The notes beneath the pieces are model-generated. The model did no database searches. It was not told where the DNA came from and saw nothing but the letters and a program-made list of their open reading frames with translations. Below, piece after piece: positions 8,383 through 16,243 of a stretch of DNA of 64,000 bases. Position 1 is the stretch's first letter; the number at the start of each line of letters is the position of its first letter. Source of the stretch: Desulfovibrio sp. An276 (GTDB lineage: Bacteria; Desulfobacterota; Desulfovibrionia; Desulfovibrionales; Desulfovibrionaceae); NCBI RefSeq assembly GCF_002159665.1, contig NZ_NFJC01000009.1, positions 17,202 to 81,201 on the forward strand, read 5' to 3'. The translations under genes and the position numbers were made by a program.

Positions 8383-8702
8383 TAAACAAATCTCTAGGAG
8401 GACTGACCTATTGGTTCAAGGATACAGAACGAAAGCAGTTTGATAAAAACGAGGAGTTAGTCAATGAATTTATAGAAGAAAGTAAGCAGCGTAGAATGCT
8501 CAGGGAACTCTTTTCCGAGAGGATTTTCTGGTTTGCTGTAGCATGGGCTGGGTTCCTTGTTGCTGTACTTCTTATGGAAGCGTTTAACTGGCACTTATTC
8601 CATTTGGATTATCGAGTTCTTGTAGCACTGATTGCGGGTACAAGTGTAGGTATAATTGGCCTGCTGGCAGCAGTAGTAAAGTACATATTCCCAGAGAAGT
8701 AA
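8379..8702 (+). CDS. Two-helix membrane protein, possible partner of the Panacea protein
   Basis: The 107-residue product starts at ATG 8379, overlapping the upstream stop by four bases. A charged amphipathic N-terminal half (Glu/Lys/Arg-rich, about residues 15-48) is followed by two predicted membrane helices, FWFAVAWAGFLVAVLLM (about 50-67) and LVALIAGTSVGIIGLLAAVV (about 79-99), and a short basic tail. Membrane-active proteins are among the known partners of Panacea antitoxins, so a toxin role is plausible but unproven. The next gene starts at its stop (TAATG), so the three genes form one tight unit. Confidence 0.5.
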   Translation: MINKSLGGLTYWFKDTERKQFDKNEELVNEFIEESKQRRMLRELFSERIFWFAVAWAGFLVAVLLMEAFNWHLFHLDYRVLVALIAGTSVGIIGLLAAVVKYIFPEK

Positions 8703-9268
8703 TGCCACTACAAAATTCTAAACAATATACAGTCTACTCCCACACCGACCCTGAGACCGGCCTTAAGTACATAGGCATAACGTCGCAAAACCCGGAACGA
8801 CGCTGGCAGAAAGGCTTGGGCTACATAAAGAACAAAGAGTTTTACGGTCTCATCAAGAAGCGTGGGTGGGACAACCTGAAGCACAAGATATTGAAGGATG
8901 GCCTGGATGGTCCTGCCGCTTTGGAAATGGAGCAGCGGCTGATTAAGCGCTACCATCTGCAGGACAGGAACAGGGGCATCAACATGCGTGCCGGTGGTTT
9001 TAGCAACGCGCCGTCCGATGACATTAAGAAACGCATTGCCAAAACGCTTATGGGCCACGAAGTGTCCGAAGAAACCCGTTCCCGTATCCGTGACGCCATC
9101 CCATCTCGTGGCGTGTACCAGCTCTCCCCCGAAGGAAAGCGTCTGAAAAAGTTCCGCAGTTTATCCGACGCGGCCAGGGCTGTCAGCGGACTGAAACCAA
9201 ACATCTGGGCCGTGGCTAACGGGCTGAGGAGGTCCTATAAGGGCTACGGCTGGGAATATGAGAGATAA
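8702..9268 (+). CDS. GIY-YIG homing endonuclease-like protein
   Basis: This 188-residue protein starts with ATG in a TAATG overlap. The N-terminal catalytic module shows the GIY-YIG pattern: YTVYSH near residues 8-13, YIGITSQ near 24-30, then Arg (NPERRW) and a downstream catalytic-type Glu (ALEMEQRLI). The C-terminal half carries a DNA-binding module: a KRIAKTLMGHEVSEETRSRI helix-turn motif typical of NUMOD3, and a repeat beginning GVYQLSPEGKRLKKF that resembles NUMOD1. Free-standing homing endonucleases of this type are common in large phages and spread by cutting alleles that lack them. No intron or split gene is visible beside it. Confidence 0.7.
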   Translation: MPLQNSKQYTVYSHTDPETGLKYIGITSQNPERRWQKGLGYIKNKEFYGLIKKRGWDNLKHKILKDGLDGPAALEMEQRLIKRYHLQDRNRGINMRAGGFSNAPSDDIKKRIAKTLMGHEVSEETRSRIRDAIPSRGVYQLSPEGKRLKKFRSLSDAARAVSGLKPNIWAVANGLRRSYKGYGWEYER

Positions 9269-9274
9269 GCAGTT

Positions 9275-9721
9275 ATGACAATGTTATTAAAGAGTTATTG
9301 CACCCCCCCCCCTCAAGTAGATGTGCTAGACCCAGCATTTGTAGTTTCTAAAACACGTCTTTGGCTTACCTATCAGAGCTACACAGGAACTACAGTATCC
9401 ATACCAAGTACTCCGATTATTGATACACTGGATAAGGAGTACACTCTAGGTACAAGTTCTATATAGCTTCAAATACAAAAAGACAGCGGCGGTTGGAACC
9501 TTTCCTATCTGTTTATAAACATCAGTATTCTACCAGAACCAACAGCAATTATATATCCTACAGTTTCGCTTCAGTTTGACGCGGACAGTAGAGATGTTAC
9601 AAAGCAGTTTGACATGGGTGAATACTACTTTAATGTGCGTATAGATACAGGGACGCGGATGAGTTCTAATCCATTATATCTGTCTGTTTATCCACCGGTT
9701 GTGTATATTACCAAGAAGTAA
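9275..9721 (+). pseudogene. Beta-rich adhesin-like gene with C10 tract and in-frame amber codon
   Basis: A continuous reading frame runs from ATG 9275 to TAA 9721 (149 codons) except for one TAG at 9464-9466, codon 64. The sequence past the TAG keeps coding character (LQIQKDSGGWNLSYLF, then YYFNVRIDTGTRMSSNPLYL), so this is one gene interrupted by a nonsense codon, or read through. A C10 homopolymer at 9303-9312 lies after the tenth codon and is in frame here. The N-terminus (MLLKSYCTPPPQV) resembles that of the C-tract gene at 53666 (MSLILSAYPPPQ if in frame). TAG ends many other genes here, so amber reassignment is unlikely. Confidence 0.5.
9303..9312 (+). repeat. C10 homopolymer tract near the 5' end of a coding frame
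   Basis: Ten consecutive C bases begin 28 bases after the start codon of the gene at 9275. Tracts of this length slip readily during replication and are classic contingency loci. At ten bases the upstream ATG is in frame with the following codons up to the amber at 9464. Confidence 0.7.
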
Positions 9722-9731
9722 CATCCTGCCA

Positions 9732-9787
9732 TAACCGGAAATATTTTGCATTTTACCATACTCTAACAGGCAAAATATTTCCGGTTA
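9732..9787 (+). terminator. Perfect 18-bp inverted repeat, probable terminator
   Basis: Arms 9732-9749 and 9770-9787 are perfect reverse complements (TAACCGGAAATATTTTGC and its mate) around a 20-base loop, followed by AAATTTTTT. It lies between the amber gene and the spanin pair, so it probably separates the accessory genes from the structural genes. The long loop also leaves room for a protein-binding or recombination site. Confidence 0.55.
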
Positions 9788-9859
9788 AAATTTTTTCCCT
9801 CCAACCTATAAACACTCTAACCGTCGCTTCCCAATATTCTATTGACAGGCTTTTACGTT

Positions 9860-10210
9860 ATGCTTGAGAAAATCAAACAAATACTCCCGTCAATAGTCTT
9901 TGGAATCGCCTTCGGATGGATATTCTACCTGCATGGCGAGATTTCCGATCTGCGGGACATAAACAGCCAGTTGCAGGATTCTATGCATGCCTACAACGGG
10001 CTGATAACCGAGTGGTACAACGAGTCACAGCGTTTTTGCGAGCGGAGGACAGCAATACATGAGGCGCTTGCTGCGAATAGCAGTCCTGAGTGGGATGCTG
10101 CTGAGTTGCCTGCTTCTTACCTCCGGGTGCTCGAAGAAGCCGGTATCTACAATGCCACCGGCAGTGCTGATGCAAGAGGTACCGGTTCCCAAACTGACGG
10201 GCACGACTAA
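9860..10210 (+). CDS. Inner-membrane spanin-like protein (Rz-type)
   Basis: The ~116-residue product has an N-terminal membrane anchor (ILPSIVFGIAFGWIFYLHG, about residues 8-26) followed by a polar helical periplasmic domain. I use ATG 9860; a TTG at 9842 is possible. The call comes from architecture plus context: an outer-membrane lipoprotein gene starts inside it in another frame, the hallmark of Rz/Rz1 spanin pairs that fuse inner and outer membranes at the last step of lysis in Gram-negative hosts. No holin or endolysin was recognised beside it. Confidence 0.6.
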   Translation: MLEKIKQILPSIVFGIAFGWIFYLHGEISDLRDINSQLQDSMHAYNGLITEWYNESQRFCERRTAIHEALAANSSPEWDAAELPASYLRVLEEAGIYNATGSADARGTGSQTDGHD

Positions 10211-10322
10211 CAAGGATTTGCTGGATTTTGCGCTAGGCGCAGAGGCGGCAGCCCTGAAGCTGAATTATAACATGGGTTGTCTGCGGGAATGGTATGCTGA
10301 TCAGGAAAGTGGCAGAAGATAA
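10059..10322 (+). CDS. Outer-membrane lipoprotein spanin-like protein (Rz1-type)
   Basis: This 87-residue lipoprotein gene lies largely within the preceding gene in an alternative frame. The signal sequence MRRLLRIAVLSGMLLSCLLL leads into a lipobox, LTSGC, predicting lipidation at Cys24. A Pro-rich stretch follows (KPVSTMPPAVL), as in many o-spanins. The nested arrangement and the lipobox together support an Rz1-like role. Its 3' end overlaps the start of the next gene at 10294. Confidence 0.6.
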   Translation: MRRLLRIAVLSGMLLSCLLLTSGCSKKPVSTMPPAVLMQEVPVPKLTGTTNKDLLDFALGAEAAALKLNYNMGCLREWYADQESGRR

Positions 10323-10785
10323 TAAACCGGGATTTTTCGGCAGAATAAAAAACCGGCTCGGCAAGTACATGCCACGTCCGATTGCAGACAAGTACAACGC
10401 AGCATCTCAGTGGCTGGAAAAGAGAAACTTAAAGCCGGGCAGTTTGCTTCTCGGTCCCGGTTTGACGGCTTACTTCGCCGGAAGTGAGCTGGCTAATGGA
10501 CGATCAATAGGTGAAGTTACAGCAGAAAATGCTGGTTTCTGGGCAGCGAATAAAGGCTTCACGCGTTTAATGGATAGGCTGCCAAAGTTCAAGGGAAAGA
10601 GTGCTGTTACAGCTATTGGCAGTTTTGTCGCAGGAATACCTGCATCTATGGCAGCAAGCAGTTTTGCCGCCAAGCATATGCCAATAGTAAGACTCACAAC
10701 ACCAACAATGGAGCAATACGGGGAACAGCTGATGCAGAAAACCTCTGCCCGTATCGCAAGTAAATACACCTATCGGAGATACTAG
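10294..10785 (+). CDS. Hypothetical head/internal protein with RKVAED motif
   Basis: The 163-residue product starts at ATG 10294 inside the o-spanin gene. Its N-terminus (MLIRKVAEDN) carries the K-x-A-E motif that recurs in the head-region proteins of this phage, here only five residues in. The rest is basic, then Gly/Ala-rich with weakly hydrophobic stretches (SLLLGPGLTAYFAGSELA and AVTAIGSFVAGIPASMAAS). No known family was recognised. Position and motif suggest an internal virion protein trimmed during head maturation. Confidence 0.45.
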   Translation: MLIRKVAEDNKPGFFGRIKNRLGKYMPRPIADKYNAASQWLEKRNLKPGSLLLGPGLTAYFAGSELANGRSIGEVTAENAGFWAANKGFTRLMDRLPKFKGKSAVTAIGSFVAGIPASMAASSFAAKHMPIVRLTTPTMEQYGEQLMQKTSARIASKYTYRRY

Positions 10786-10789
10786 TATT

Positions 10790-11128
10790 ATGATGGATAA
10801 AGTGGCAATGCTGAAGGAAGCCGAAGTTGCTGGTGTCCTGTCAGCTTTTGTTGACCATGGTTACATGGAAAAGATGGCCAGCGATGAGTTTAGTGGTCTG
10901 GTCGAAAAGGTTGCTGAGAATCTCGATGATTCATATACCGTTGAGGACATTGCGTCTGTTACTGATGCTGTTCTTGGTGGCTCTATGGATAAGACAGCTG
11001 AGGAGCAGTTTATTGATGAGATTGCTCCCAGCATGGGATACCTGTACATGGCAAAGCTTGCAGAAGAGATTGACGGCGATGAGTGTGATGCTCTCGCTGA
11101 TGAGTATCTCTCTGAGCTGCTTGGGTAA
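10790..11128 (+). CDS. Small acidic head-region protein with repeated K-x-A motifs
   Basis: This 112-residue acidic helical protein is rich in Asp and Glu. K-x-A motifs occur at least four times: YMEKMASDE, LVEKVAENL, SMDKTAEEQ and YMAKLAEEI, spaced roughly 20-40 residues apart. Repeated candidate cleavage sites in a small acidic protein resemble the internal or core proteins that phage prohead proteases degrade or trim. No family was recognised. It is co-oriented with neighbours at short spacing. Confidence 0.5.
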   Translation: MMDKVAMLKEAEVAGVLSAFVDHGYMEKMASDEFSGLVEKVAENLDDSYTVEDIASVTDAVLGGSMDKTAEEQFIDEIAPSMGYLYMAKLAEEIDGDECDALADEYLSELLG

Positions 11129-11147
11129 ATTTTGAGAAGTCACGCAT

Positions 11148-11606
11148 ATGTCTTTAGTACAAACAATTGGTGAGAAAGCCAGGAAATACAAATACCCGCT
11201 TATTGCTACTGCCGGTATAGGCGCAATTGCTGGTACTACAGGCTTTGTACGCAGGTACAACAGGCGTAAGCGTGAAGAAGCGTATATTGCTGAATTGCTC
11301 AGAAGAAACGCAGCTAAGCCTATGGAAAAAAATGCCTTTGGGCTGATTGGTGGTATAAAGGGACTTATTACTAGTCCAACAATGCGTAATATCGCTTCCA
11401 AAGGACTTGGCTATGCAGGAGCTGGGCTGCGCAGGGCCGGGGTGCTGGCTGGACGTGCTGGCAGATACTTAAAAAGTTTGAGTGGAAGAATCGCCAATCC
11501 TGCTGGAAATACCACTGCCGTAAGAGCCCTGCCAGCAGCCAGAAAACCACTGGGCATAACAGCAGATGCTGGCCCAATTTATAACACAACAGTTAGGTAC
11601 GCATAG
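11148..11606 (+). CDS. Basic Gly/Ala-rich head-region protein
   Basis: The 152-residue, strongly basic product starts at ATG 11148. A short hydrophobic Gly-rich helix (PLIATAGIGAIAGTTGFV, about 18-35) is followed by an Arg/Lys cluster (RRYNRRKREE), then PMEKNAFGL, a variant of the K-x-A motif, and Gly/Arg-rich sequence (YAGAGLRRAGVLAGRAGR). The composition suggests nucleic-acid or membrane contact. No family was recognised. It is one of a series of small genes upstream of the prohead protease. Confidence 0.45.
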   Translation: MSLVQTIGEKARKYKYPLIATAGIGAIAGTTGFVRRYNRRKREEAYIAELLRRNAAKPMEKNAFGLIGGIKGLITSPTMRNIASKGLGYAGAGLRRAGVLAGRAGRYLKSLSGRIANPAGNTTAVRALPAARKPLGITADAGPIYNTTVRYA

Positions 11607-11629
11607 TAGCTACACATAAGAGGGATATA

Positions 11630-11896
11630 ATGAGTTATTTTCTGGAAAAGTTTGCAGAAAGCAGGCCGCAGAATGTTCCTGCCATCAGCAAAAAGAATCA
11701 GCGCAGGTCAGAGCAGGTTGGTGCGACCAAGGCGCAGAAGAGTGAGATTATGAAGCGTAAGGCCAAGAACAAGCTCAAGACTGTTCTCGACCATCTTTCA
11801 CGCAATAAGCTGAAGTACGGTATTGGTGCTGGTGCTCTTGGTTTGGCTGGCCTCGGCGGTATCGGTTACAAGATGTATAAGGATAGAAACAAGTAA
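11630..11896 (+). CDS. Small basic protein with C-terminal membrane helix
   Basis: This 88-residue protein follows GAGGGA. It starts MSYFLEKFAESRP, with a K-x-A-E motif at residues 7-10. The middle is Lys/Arg/Gln-rich and the C-terminus is a Gly-zipper-like hydrophobic helix (GIGAGALGLAGLGGIGYKMY) ending in basic residues. It closes a run of small genes and is followed by a strong terminator. Function unknown; an internal or ejected head protein is possible. Confidence 0.45.
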   Translation: MSYFLEKFAESRPQNVPAISKKNQRRSEQVGATKAQKSEIMKRKAKNKLKTVLDHLSRNKLKYGIGAGALGLAGLGGIGYKMYKDRNK

Positions 11897-11919
11897 TTGT
11901 TTGCCATACCTTAGTTTCC

Positions 11920-11957
11920 AAAGGGCCTTAATGCGCCTGAGCGCATTAAGGCCCTTT
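11920..11957 (+). terminator. Strong intrinsic terminator
   Basis: Arms 11920-11936 and 11941-11957 (AAAGGGCCTTAATGCGC and its perfect complement) enclose a CTGA tetraloop, and TTTTC ends the right arm. It ends the 10.3-11.9 kb group of small genes just before the gene at 11978. Confidence 0.75.
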
Positions 11958-11977
11958 TCAAAAAAGAGAAGTACAAA

Positions 11978-13981
11978 ATGCCCATCTCCCCTACAGTAAG
12001 CGCTTGGATGCAAAATGCCCAGGATGCGCAACCTGGCATGGATACAGAGAGTCTTTTCCGAAAAAGTTTTCAAGATCAAGCGTTTAACGCATTACGAGCA
12101 AAGGCATCAGCAATTCTGTCCTATGTAGTGACATTCAAGGTCATTGATACAGATGTTGACAATGGTGATGCCTTTGGGACTTTCGCTATATCCTGTGGAA
12201 GTGACCTTGTATTTATACCAGTTGTTATGACAGCTGGCTCCATTACCTCTTGCGAGATGGTGTATTTGCGCTCAGAGGATCGCTTTGTTCCGTTAAATGA
12301 TAACTATATCAAGGATATAGTAAACAAAAACAATGGATCCATGGGTGAGGTGATGACTAAGGACGTTCGTGTTGAGGACACGCGCAAGATGTTCCGCAAC
12401 CTTGTTCGTCCCCCGGCGTCATCAAATGTCGTTCTTGCCTCAAATCGTATTGATATTTCCGAGCTTCCTGATTCAGCCAAGGACAAGCTCGTCGGCTACT
12501 TCAATGAGCATCCACAGGAATTGGCCAAGATAGCTGCATTTTACCCTATCGACGTGTTTTCAGAGAGGCTATCCAAAAAGGCTGTTGTTGAGGAAGAGTC
12601 TACAGAACCGATTGCTCTTACCACTGCCACTGTCACCAAGGAAGCAGCAGAGAAGCTGACCGATGAAGAGCGAACCACCCTTCTCTCTCGTGGCTGGCTC
12701 ATCAAGGGTGCGAAAGACGAGACAAAGCTGGTTATTGACCCCGACAATTTCGGTGCTGAGCTTGAGAACTGGATTTCCGAGTTCAATTACGACAAGCTTC
12801 AGACCAGCACAGGCGTTGTCTGCGGTGATGTCGTCAGGTTTACTGGTGGGCATTTTGAATATACTCCTGCGGTCGTTTTGGCAAAGACTACATCAGAATT
12901 TCCTTTTGGAGCTACGCTGATCACTGATGACAGCAGCAGATCCGATAGGGTTAAGAGTATCCTGCTTGCTCACGAGCATAATCCCTCCAAGGGTGAGCTC
13001 CTTGATTTTGGATTTGTGCAGATCGATGGATTAAAGGGGCAGCTCGACAAGCAGTTCAAGAATGATTGCTGTGGGCGAGTCGACATAATAGTGCCCAGGA
13101 AGCACGGCGGTTGGCGTTATCTGGATAACATATGGGTTGAGAAGGAATCGACCATGTGTGTTGAACTGGAGAACGGTGATTACCGTCTTTCCAACAATAG
13201 CCACGAGGTTTTCGATATTGTATCGGGAATCACATATGGTGCTCTGTGTGCTGACGGAGTGAAGACAATCCTTCCCAAAACAGCATTGTTCAGGGTTTCG
13301 CCCATCAAAGATAATGCTGTAAGTGGGATTATCCCTACCATGCAGGTGTTGTTTGATATCCTGCGCTACCATGGTGTTGTCCTGAAGATTAACAGGTCTC
13401 AGGGCGGAACAAGTATTACGGACAGCTCTGTACAGAAGACAGCCTCTTTTGCCTCTGATGGTGATGCGGCAGTCTGGCTGCATGACCAGTACAATCTCTC
13501 TGACAGGCAGATAGCGGATACCCTCGGACGGGAAAAGTCGTTTGTCATCACCAAGTTGGCCGCAGGTCTTATGCAGCCTGTACAGCCCGGCTTGCAGACT
13601 CCTATGCCGGTACCACAACCCCAGCAGCCTCAGCAAATTTTGCCGCAGGGCAATGCTCAGGTTTCAGTGCAGACATTCAATCCCGGAGCGATGGAGCCGT
13701 TTATCAGAATGCAAGATCCGGATATGGTGGATGTTGGCATTCTGGCTTCTTTTGCTGGTGATCCAGATGTTCGGGCATTGCTTGTCGACTACCTTCCCGA
13801 TTTTCTATCAGTCATGGACCGTATCGGTAGAATCATATTGCTGTTCAATATCCAGAAAACCGAGCTGGAGAAGATTTATCGCTCCGACAAGCTTAATGAG
13901 CTGACACAGAATTGCCGACGGGTGTTCAAAATTGTTGGCGATTTGGTAAGAGCGCTTAAAGTATACATCAATATGGCATAG
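11978..13981 (+). CDS. Large virion protein of unknown function, 667 residues
   Basis: The product starts at ATG 11978. No known fold was recognised, and I could not convincingly assign it as portal or terminase. The N-terminal half is mixed alpha/beta, with a repetitive-looking region around SRGWLIKGAKDETKLV. K-x-A-S/A motifs sit at LSKKAVVEE and VQKTASFASD (about residue 487), and a Pro/Gln-rich linker near 540 (MPVPQPQQPQQILPQ) precedes a helical C-terminus. The internal motif hints at proteolytic maturation that would release a C-terminal piece. Its place ahead of the protease suggests a head or neck role. Confidence 0.45.
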   Translation: MPISPTVSAWMQNAQDAQPGMDTESLFRKSFQDQAFNALRAKASAILSYVVTFKVIDTDVDNGDAFGTFAISCGSDLVFIPVVMTAGSITSCEMVYLRSEDRFVPLNDNYIKDIVNKNNGSMGEVMTKDVRVEDTRKMFRNLVRPPASSNVVLASNRIDISELPDSAKDKLVGYFNEHPQELAKIAAFYPIDVFSERLSKKAVVEEESTEPIALTTATVTKEAAEKLTDEERTTLLSRGWLIKGAKDETKLVIDPDNFGAELENWISEFNYDKLQTSTGVVCGDVVRFTGGHFEYTPAVVLAKTTSEFPFGATLITDDSSRSDRVKSILLAHEHNPSKGELLDFGFVQIDGLKGQLDKQFKNDCCGRVDIIVPRKHGGWRYLDNIWVEKESTMCVELENGDYRLSNNSHEVFDIVSGITYGALCADGVKTILPKTALFRVSPIKDNAVSGIIPTMQVLFDILRYHGVVLKINRSQGGTSITDSSVQKTASFASDGDAAVWLHDQYNLSDRQIADTLGREKSFVITKLAAGLMQPVQPGLQTPMPVPQPQQPQQILPQGNAQVSVQTFNPGAMEPFIRMQDPDMVDVGILASFAGDPDVRALLVDYLPDFLSVMDRIGRIILLFNIQKTELEKIYRSDKLNELTQNCRRVFKIVGDLVRALKVYINMA

Positions 13982-13985
13982 AGTT

Positions 13986-14681
13986 GTGAGAACACGTCAG
14001 AAATCAGTTGATCACAGGGCGTTGGCCATAAGAAACGGGACCAAGCCAAAGACGGATGCTGAAAAGCAGTATGCTACCTGGATCTCCGGCAAGGATGTAC
14101 CGCTTGAGTACGAAATTGCGTTTTCTACTTATGAGGACTTCAAGCGGAGAGAGAAGCTGGAGAGCCTTCTGATTGGATCGTGTCCCGATGATGTCTTTGA
14201 GCATGCCCTATCCTTCCCTACCAAGTCTATAGATGTATACAAAGCACTGTTTTTTGACACCAGTGTTCTTCACACTGACATAGACAAGCTTGTATTCGCT
14301 CAAAATTATTACATAAACACGGTAGGGAAGGACGTGCCTCCAGTAGACAACTACGTTTTGCGTGGGCTTAATCAGGGGTACCAGGTACTGCTTCTTTCTT
14401 ACTGCAATCTGGTACCTACGCAAGCAGAGGCGTTGAATATCCTGAAACGTGTGTTCGCCGGAGCCATATTCAAGGCTACCTCTGTCCAATTTACCGGTAT
14501 GGGAACAAATATTGACAAGAGGGCAATAGAGCATTGCCAGTTGGCACTGAAGATCCTTGAGACGATGGATGACCTGAAAAGCGATTCCGAGGATAACGCT
14601 ACAGCGTATGTACATTTTGTATCTGTACTCAAGGACACAGGATCAATACCGAAAGATTTTACACCGGAGAAAATTGTCTGA
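13986..14681 (+). CDS. Hypothetical helical virion-region protein
   Basis: The 231-residue protein starts at GTG 13986, four bases after the upstream stop. It is mostly helical and charged with no membrane segment and no recognised domain. The N-terminus is basic (MRTRQKSVDHRALAIRNGT) and the middle contains YVLRGLNQGYQVLLLSY. Its stop overlaps the next start in TGATG, implying coupled translation. It lacks the K-x-A motif common in the neighbours, so it may be a structural or assembly factor rather than a cleaved internal protein. Confidence 0.4.
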   Translation: MRTRQKSVDHRALAIRNGTKPKTDAEKQYATWISGKDVPLEYEIAFSTYEDFKRREKLESLLIGSCPDDVFEHALSFPTKSIDVYKALFFDTSVLHTDIDKLVFAQNYYINTVGKDVPPVDNYVLRGLNQGYQVLLLSYCNLVPTQAEALNILKRVFAGAIFKATSVQFTGMGTNIDKRAIEHCQLALKILETMDDLKSDSEDNATAYVHFVSVLKDTGSIPKDFTPEKIV

Positions 14682-15463
14682 TGATACTCCTTCCCTCAAA
14701 TAGTACAGATTTCAAGTCGTTTGCCTCTACAGTAGTGGATGAGCATGAGAATTCGGGCAAGAGTATCGAAGATTGCCTGGTTGAAGCTTCCGAGAAGCGC
14801 AAGCTTACTCCAGAGGAGATAAAGCGTCTGGTGGAAAAGACGAACACTGAGCTCTCCTTGCGTCATCTTCGTGGAGATAACAAGAAAGATTCCTTCGCTC
14901 TTGCGAGCTCAGCCAACGTTATCAAGCGCACACACGGTGATACAGAAAATAAAGAGGCATCAGTGGAAAAGACCGCCAGTTTGCCTACTACCAGATCATA
15001 TAACTACGGTGACTGGTCCCTTCCCACAGTTGGAACAATGAAGGTTGCCGAGCAGCATATTGTGTCTTCCAGTGAGGTATTCCAGCTTAAAAAAGAGTAC
15101 GAAGCGGCAAAGCTTGAGAAGATGGCACTGGAAGTGCGTCTTCAGGATAATCTGGACTGGCTTGTGAAGTCATTGCAGAAGAGAGAAGCACCCGATTTCG
15201 GCAAGTTCGCGTCAGACGCAATATCCTTGTATGGAAACACCGCGCAACTGGTTATGGTTCACCTGGCTAATGCCTTGGGGAAACAGAATATCGCCAAGGT
15301 TGCCGAGCGCGCTGTGGTTGACGATACGTCAGACTACATGAATAAGGTAAAGCAGGTTTGCGAAGATACTTCTGCACTTCTTAAGCAGTCACAGCTGGTT
15401 GATCAGTTGGGTCAGCTTGTGGATACGACAAAGAAAGCTATTCAGAAGGCTGTGTCATGCTAA
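14681..15463 (+). CDS. Helical internal/scaffold-like head protein
   Basis: This 260-residue, highly helical protein starts in a TGATG overlap. Three K-x-A motifs are visible: VEKTASLPT (about residue 95), FGKFASDA (about 175) and IAKVAERA (about 207). A coiled-coil-like segment (EVFQLKKEYEAAKLEKMALE) lies between the first two. The combination of coiled coil and multiple candidate cleavage sites fits a scaffold or core protein processed by the prohead protease encoded 2 kb downstream. Its last bases overlap the next gene. Confidence 0.45.
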   Translation: MILLPSNSTDFKSFASTVVDEHENSGKSIEDCLVEASEKRKLTPEEIKRLVEKTNTELSLRHLRGDNKKDSFALASSANVIKRTHGDTENKEASVEKTASLPTTRSYNYGDWSLPTVGTMKVAEQHIVSSSEVFQLKKEYEAAKLEKMALEVRLQDNLDWLVKSLQKREAPDFGKFASDAISLYGNTAQLVMVHLANALGKQNIAKVAERAVVDDTSDYMNKVKQVCEDTSALLKQSQLVDQLGQLVDTTKKAIQKAVSC

Positions 15464-15786
15464 TTATGGATAACGTTGTCTTGGCCAAAATTGCTCTGGA
15501 TGAGGGTGAGCAGCAGTTCCTCAATCGGCAAATAGAAGGACTGAAATCTGTTGGCAGGGCTGGCAAGGCTGTCGGTTCTGGTATGTACAAAATTGTAAAG
15601 CCCGTAGCTACCGGTGCATTTAATGCTGCTGGGTGGCTGGCTGACAAAGCCGGACAGACAATCGTAAATCACCCTGTCAGATCTTTTGTTGGCGGTCTGG
15701 GTGCTATAGGAACAGCGATGTCGATAGGTGACAGTATCAATAAGGTACAGGATTCTATAGAAAGCGTACCACAACGTTATTTTTAG
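15457..15786 (+). CDS. Small hydrophobic head-region protein
   Basis: This 109-residue protein starts at ATG 15457 with AAGG seven bases upstream, overlapping the previous stop. Its N-terminus contains VVLAKIALDEGEQQ, a K-x-A motif. A Gly/Ala-rich half follows (GRAGKAVGSGMYKIVKPVAT and VGGLGAIGTAMSIG), probably membrane-interacting. No family was recognised. Confidence 0.4.
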   Translation: MLIMDNVVLAKIALDEGEQQFLNRQIEGLKSVGRAGKAVGSGMYKIVKPVATGAFNAAGWLADKAGQTIVNHPVRSFVGGLGAIGTAMSIGDSINKVQDSIESVPQRYF

Positions 15787-15796
15787 GTATATACAT

Positions 15797-16231
15797 ATGA
15801 AACGATTTGGCTTGATAAAACGTTACTCTATTGAAAAATCTGCCGGTGATATCAAAGATATGCTGTCAATAGGCGGGGCTGCAGCAAAGATAGGTGTCGG
15901 CATAGTACTTACTGGTGCAGTAATCAAACAAATAATTGATAAAATAAATAATAACGCCAATAAAAAGCGTATCATAGAAGATATAGCGCTTAATGACCCA
16001 ACTCTTAAGTCTATAGACAAGAAAAAGCTGATGGAGTGGTACGCTACTATTAACTATTATGCTCCGACTCTGGCTAACGATAAGCACACAGTGTCTGAAG
16101 TTCTCAGGCAATTCGCAATGTTCGGCAAGATTGACATCAATACATTAAAAATGCTGGCAGACACTGAAAAATCTGTGTCAGCGACACACACTAGCAGTAT
16201 TGGTTTATCTGATCTTGTTCGTTTTGTGTAG
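15797..16231 (+). CDS. Small head-region protein with one membrane helix
   Basis: The 144-residue product starts at ATG 15797. SIEKSAGDIKD at residues 10-20 is a K-x-A-type motif. A hydrophobic helix follows (AAKIGVGIVLTGAVIKQII, about 29-47), then a charged helical C-terminus. Cleavage at the motif would leave the helix close to the new N-terminus, a pattern repeated in neighbouring small proteins. Function unknown. Confidence 0.4.
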   Translation: MKRFGLIKRYSIEKSAGDIKDMLSIGGAAAKIGVGIVLTGAVIKQIIDKINNNANKKRIIEDIALNDPTLKSIDKKKLMEWYATINYYAPTLANDKHTVSEVLRQFAMFGKIDINTLKMLADTEKSVSATHTSSIGLSDLVRFV

Positions 16232-16243
16232 TGGAATAATAAC

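Noticed and set aside
9464..9466. Amber codon reassignment in this phage
   Set aside because: Many genes in the window end at TAG without continued coding sequence (for example at 13981, 57689 and 63843), so TAG is a normal stop here; a point mutation or local readthrough is simpler.
9732..9787. Attachment or inversion site at the perfect inverted repeat
   Set aside because: No matching copy was found elsewhere in the window and no recombinase is encoded nearby; a terminator is the simpler reading, though the long loop is noted.
11978..13981. Portal protein or terminase
   Set aside because: Length and position would allow a portal, but no portal-like helical stem or terminase Walker motifs were visible, so it was left as unknown.
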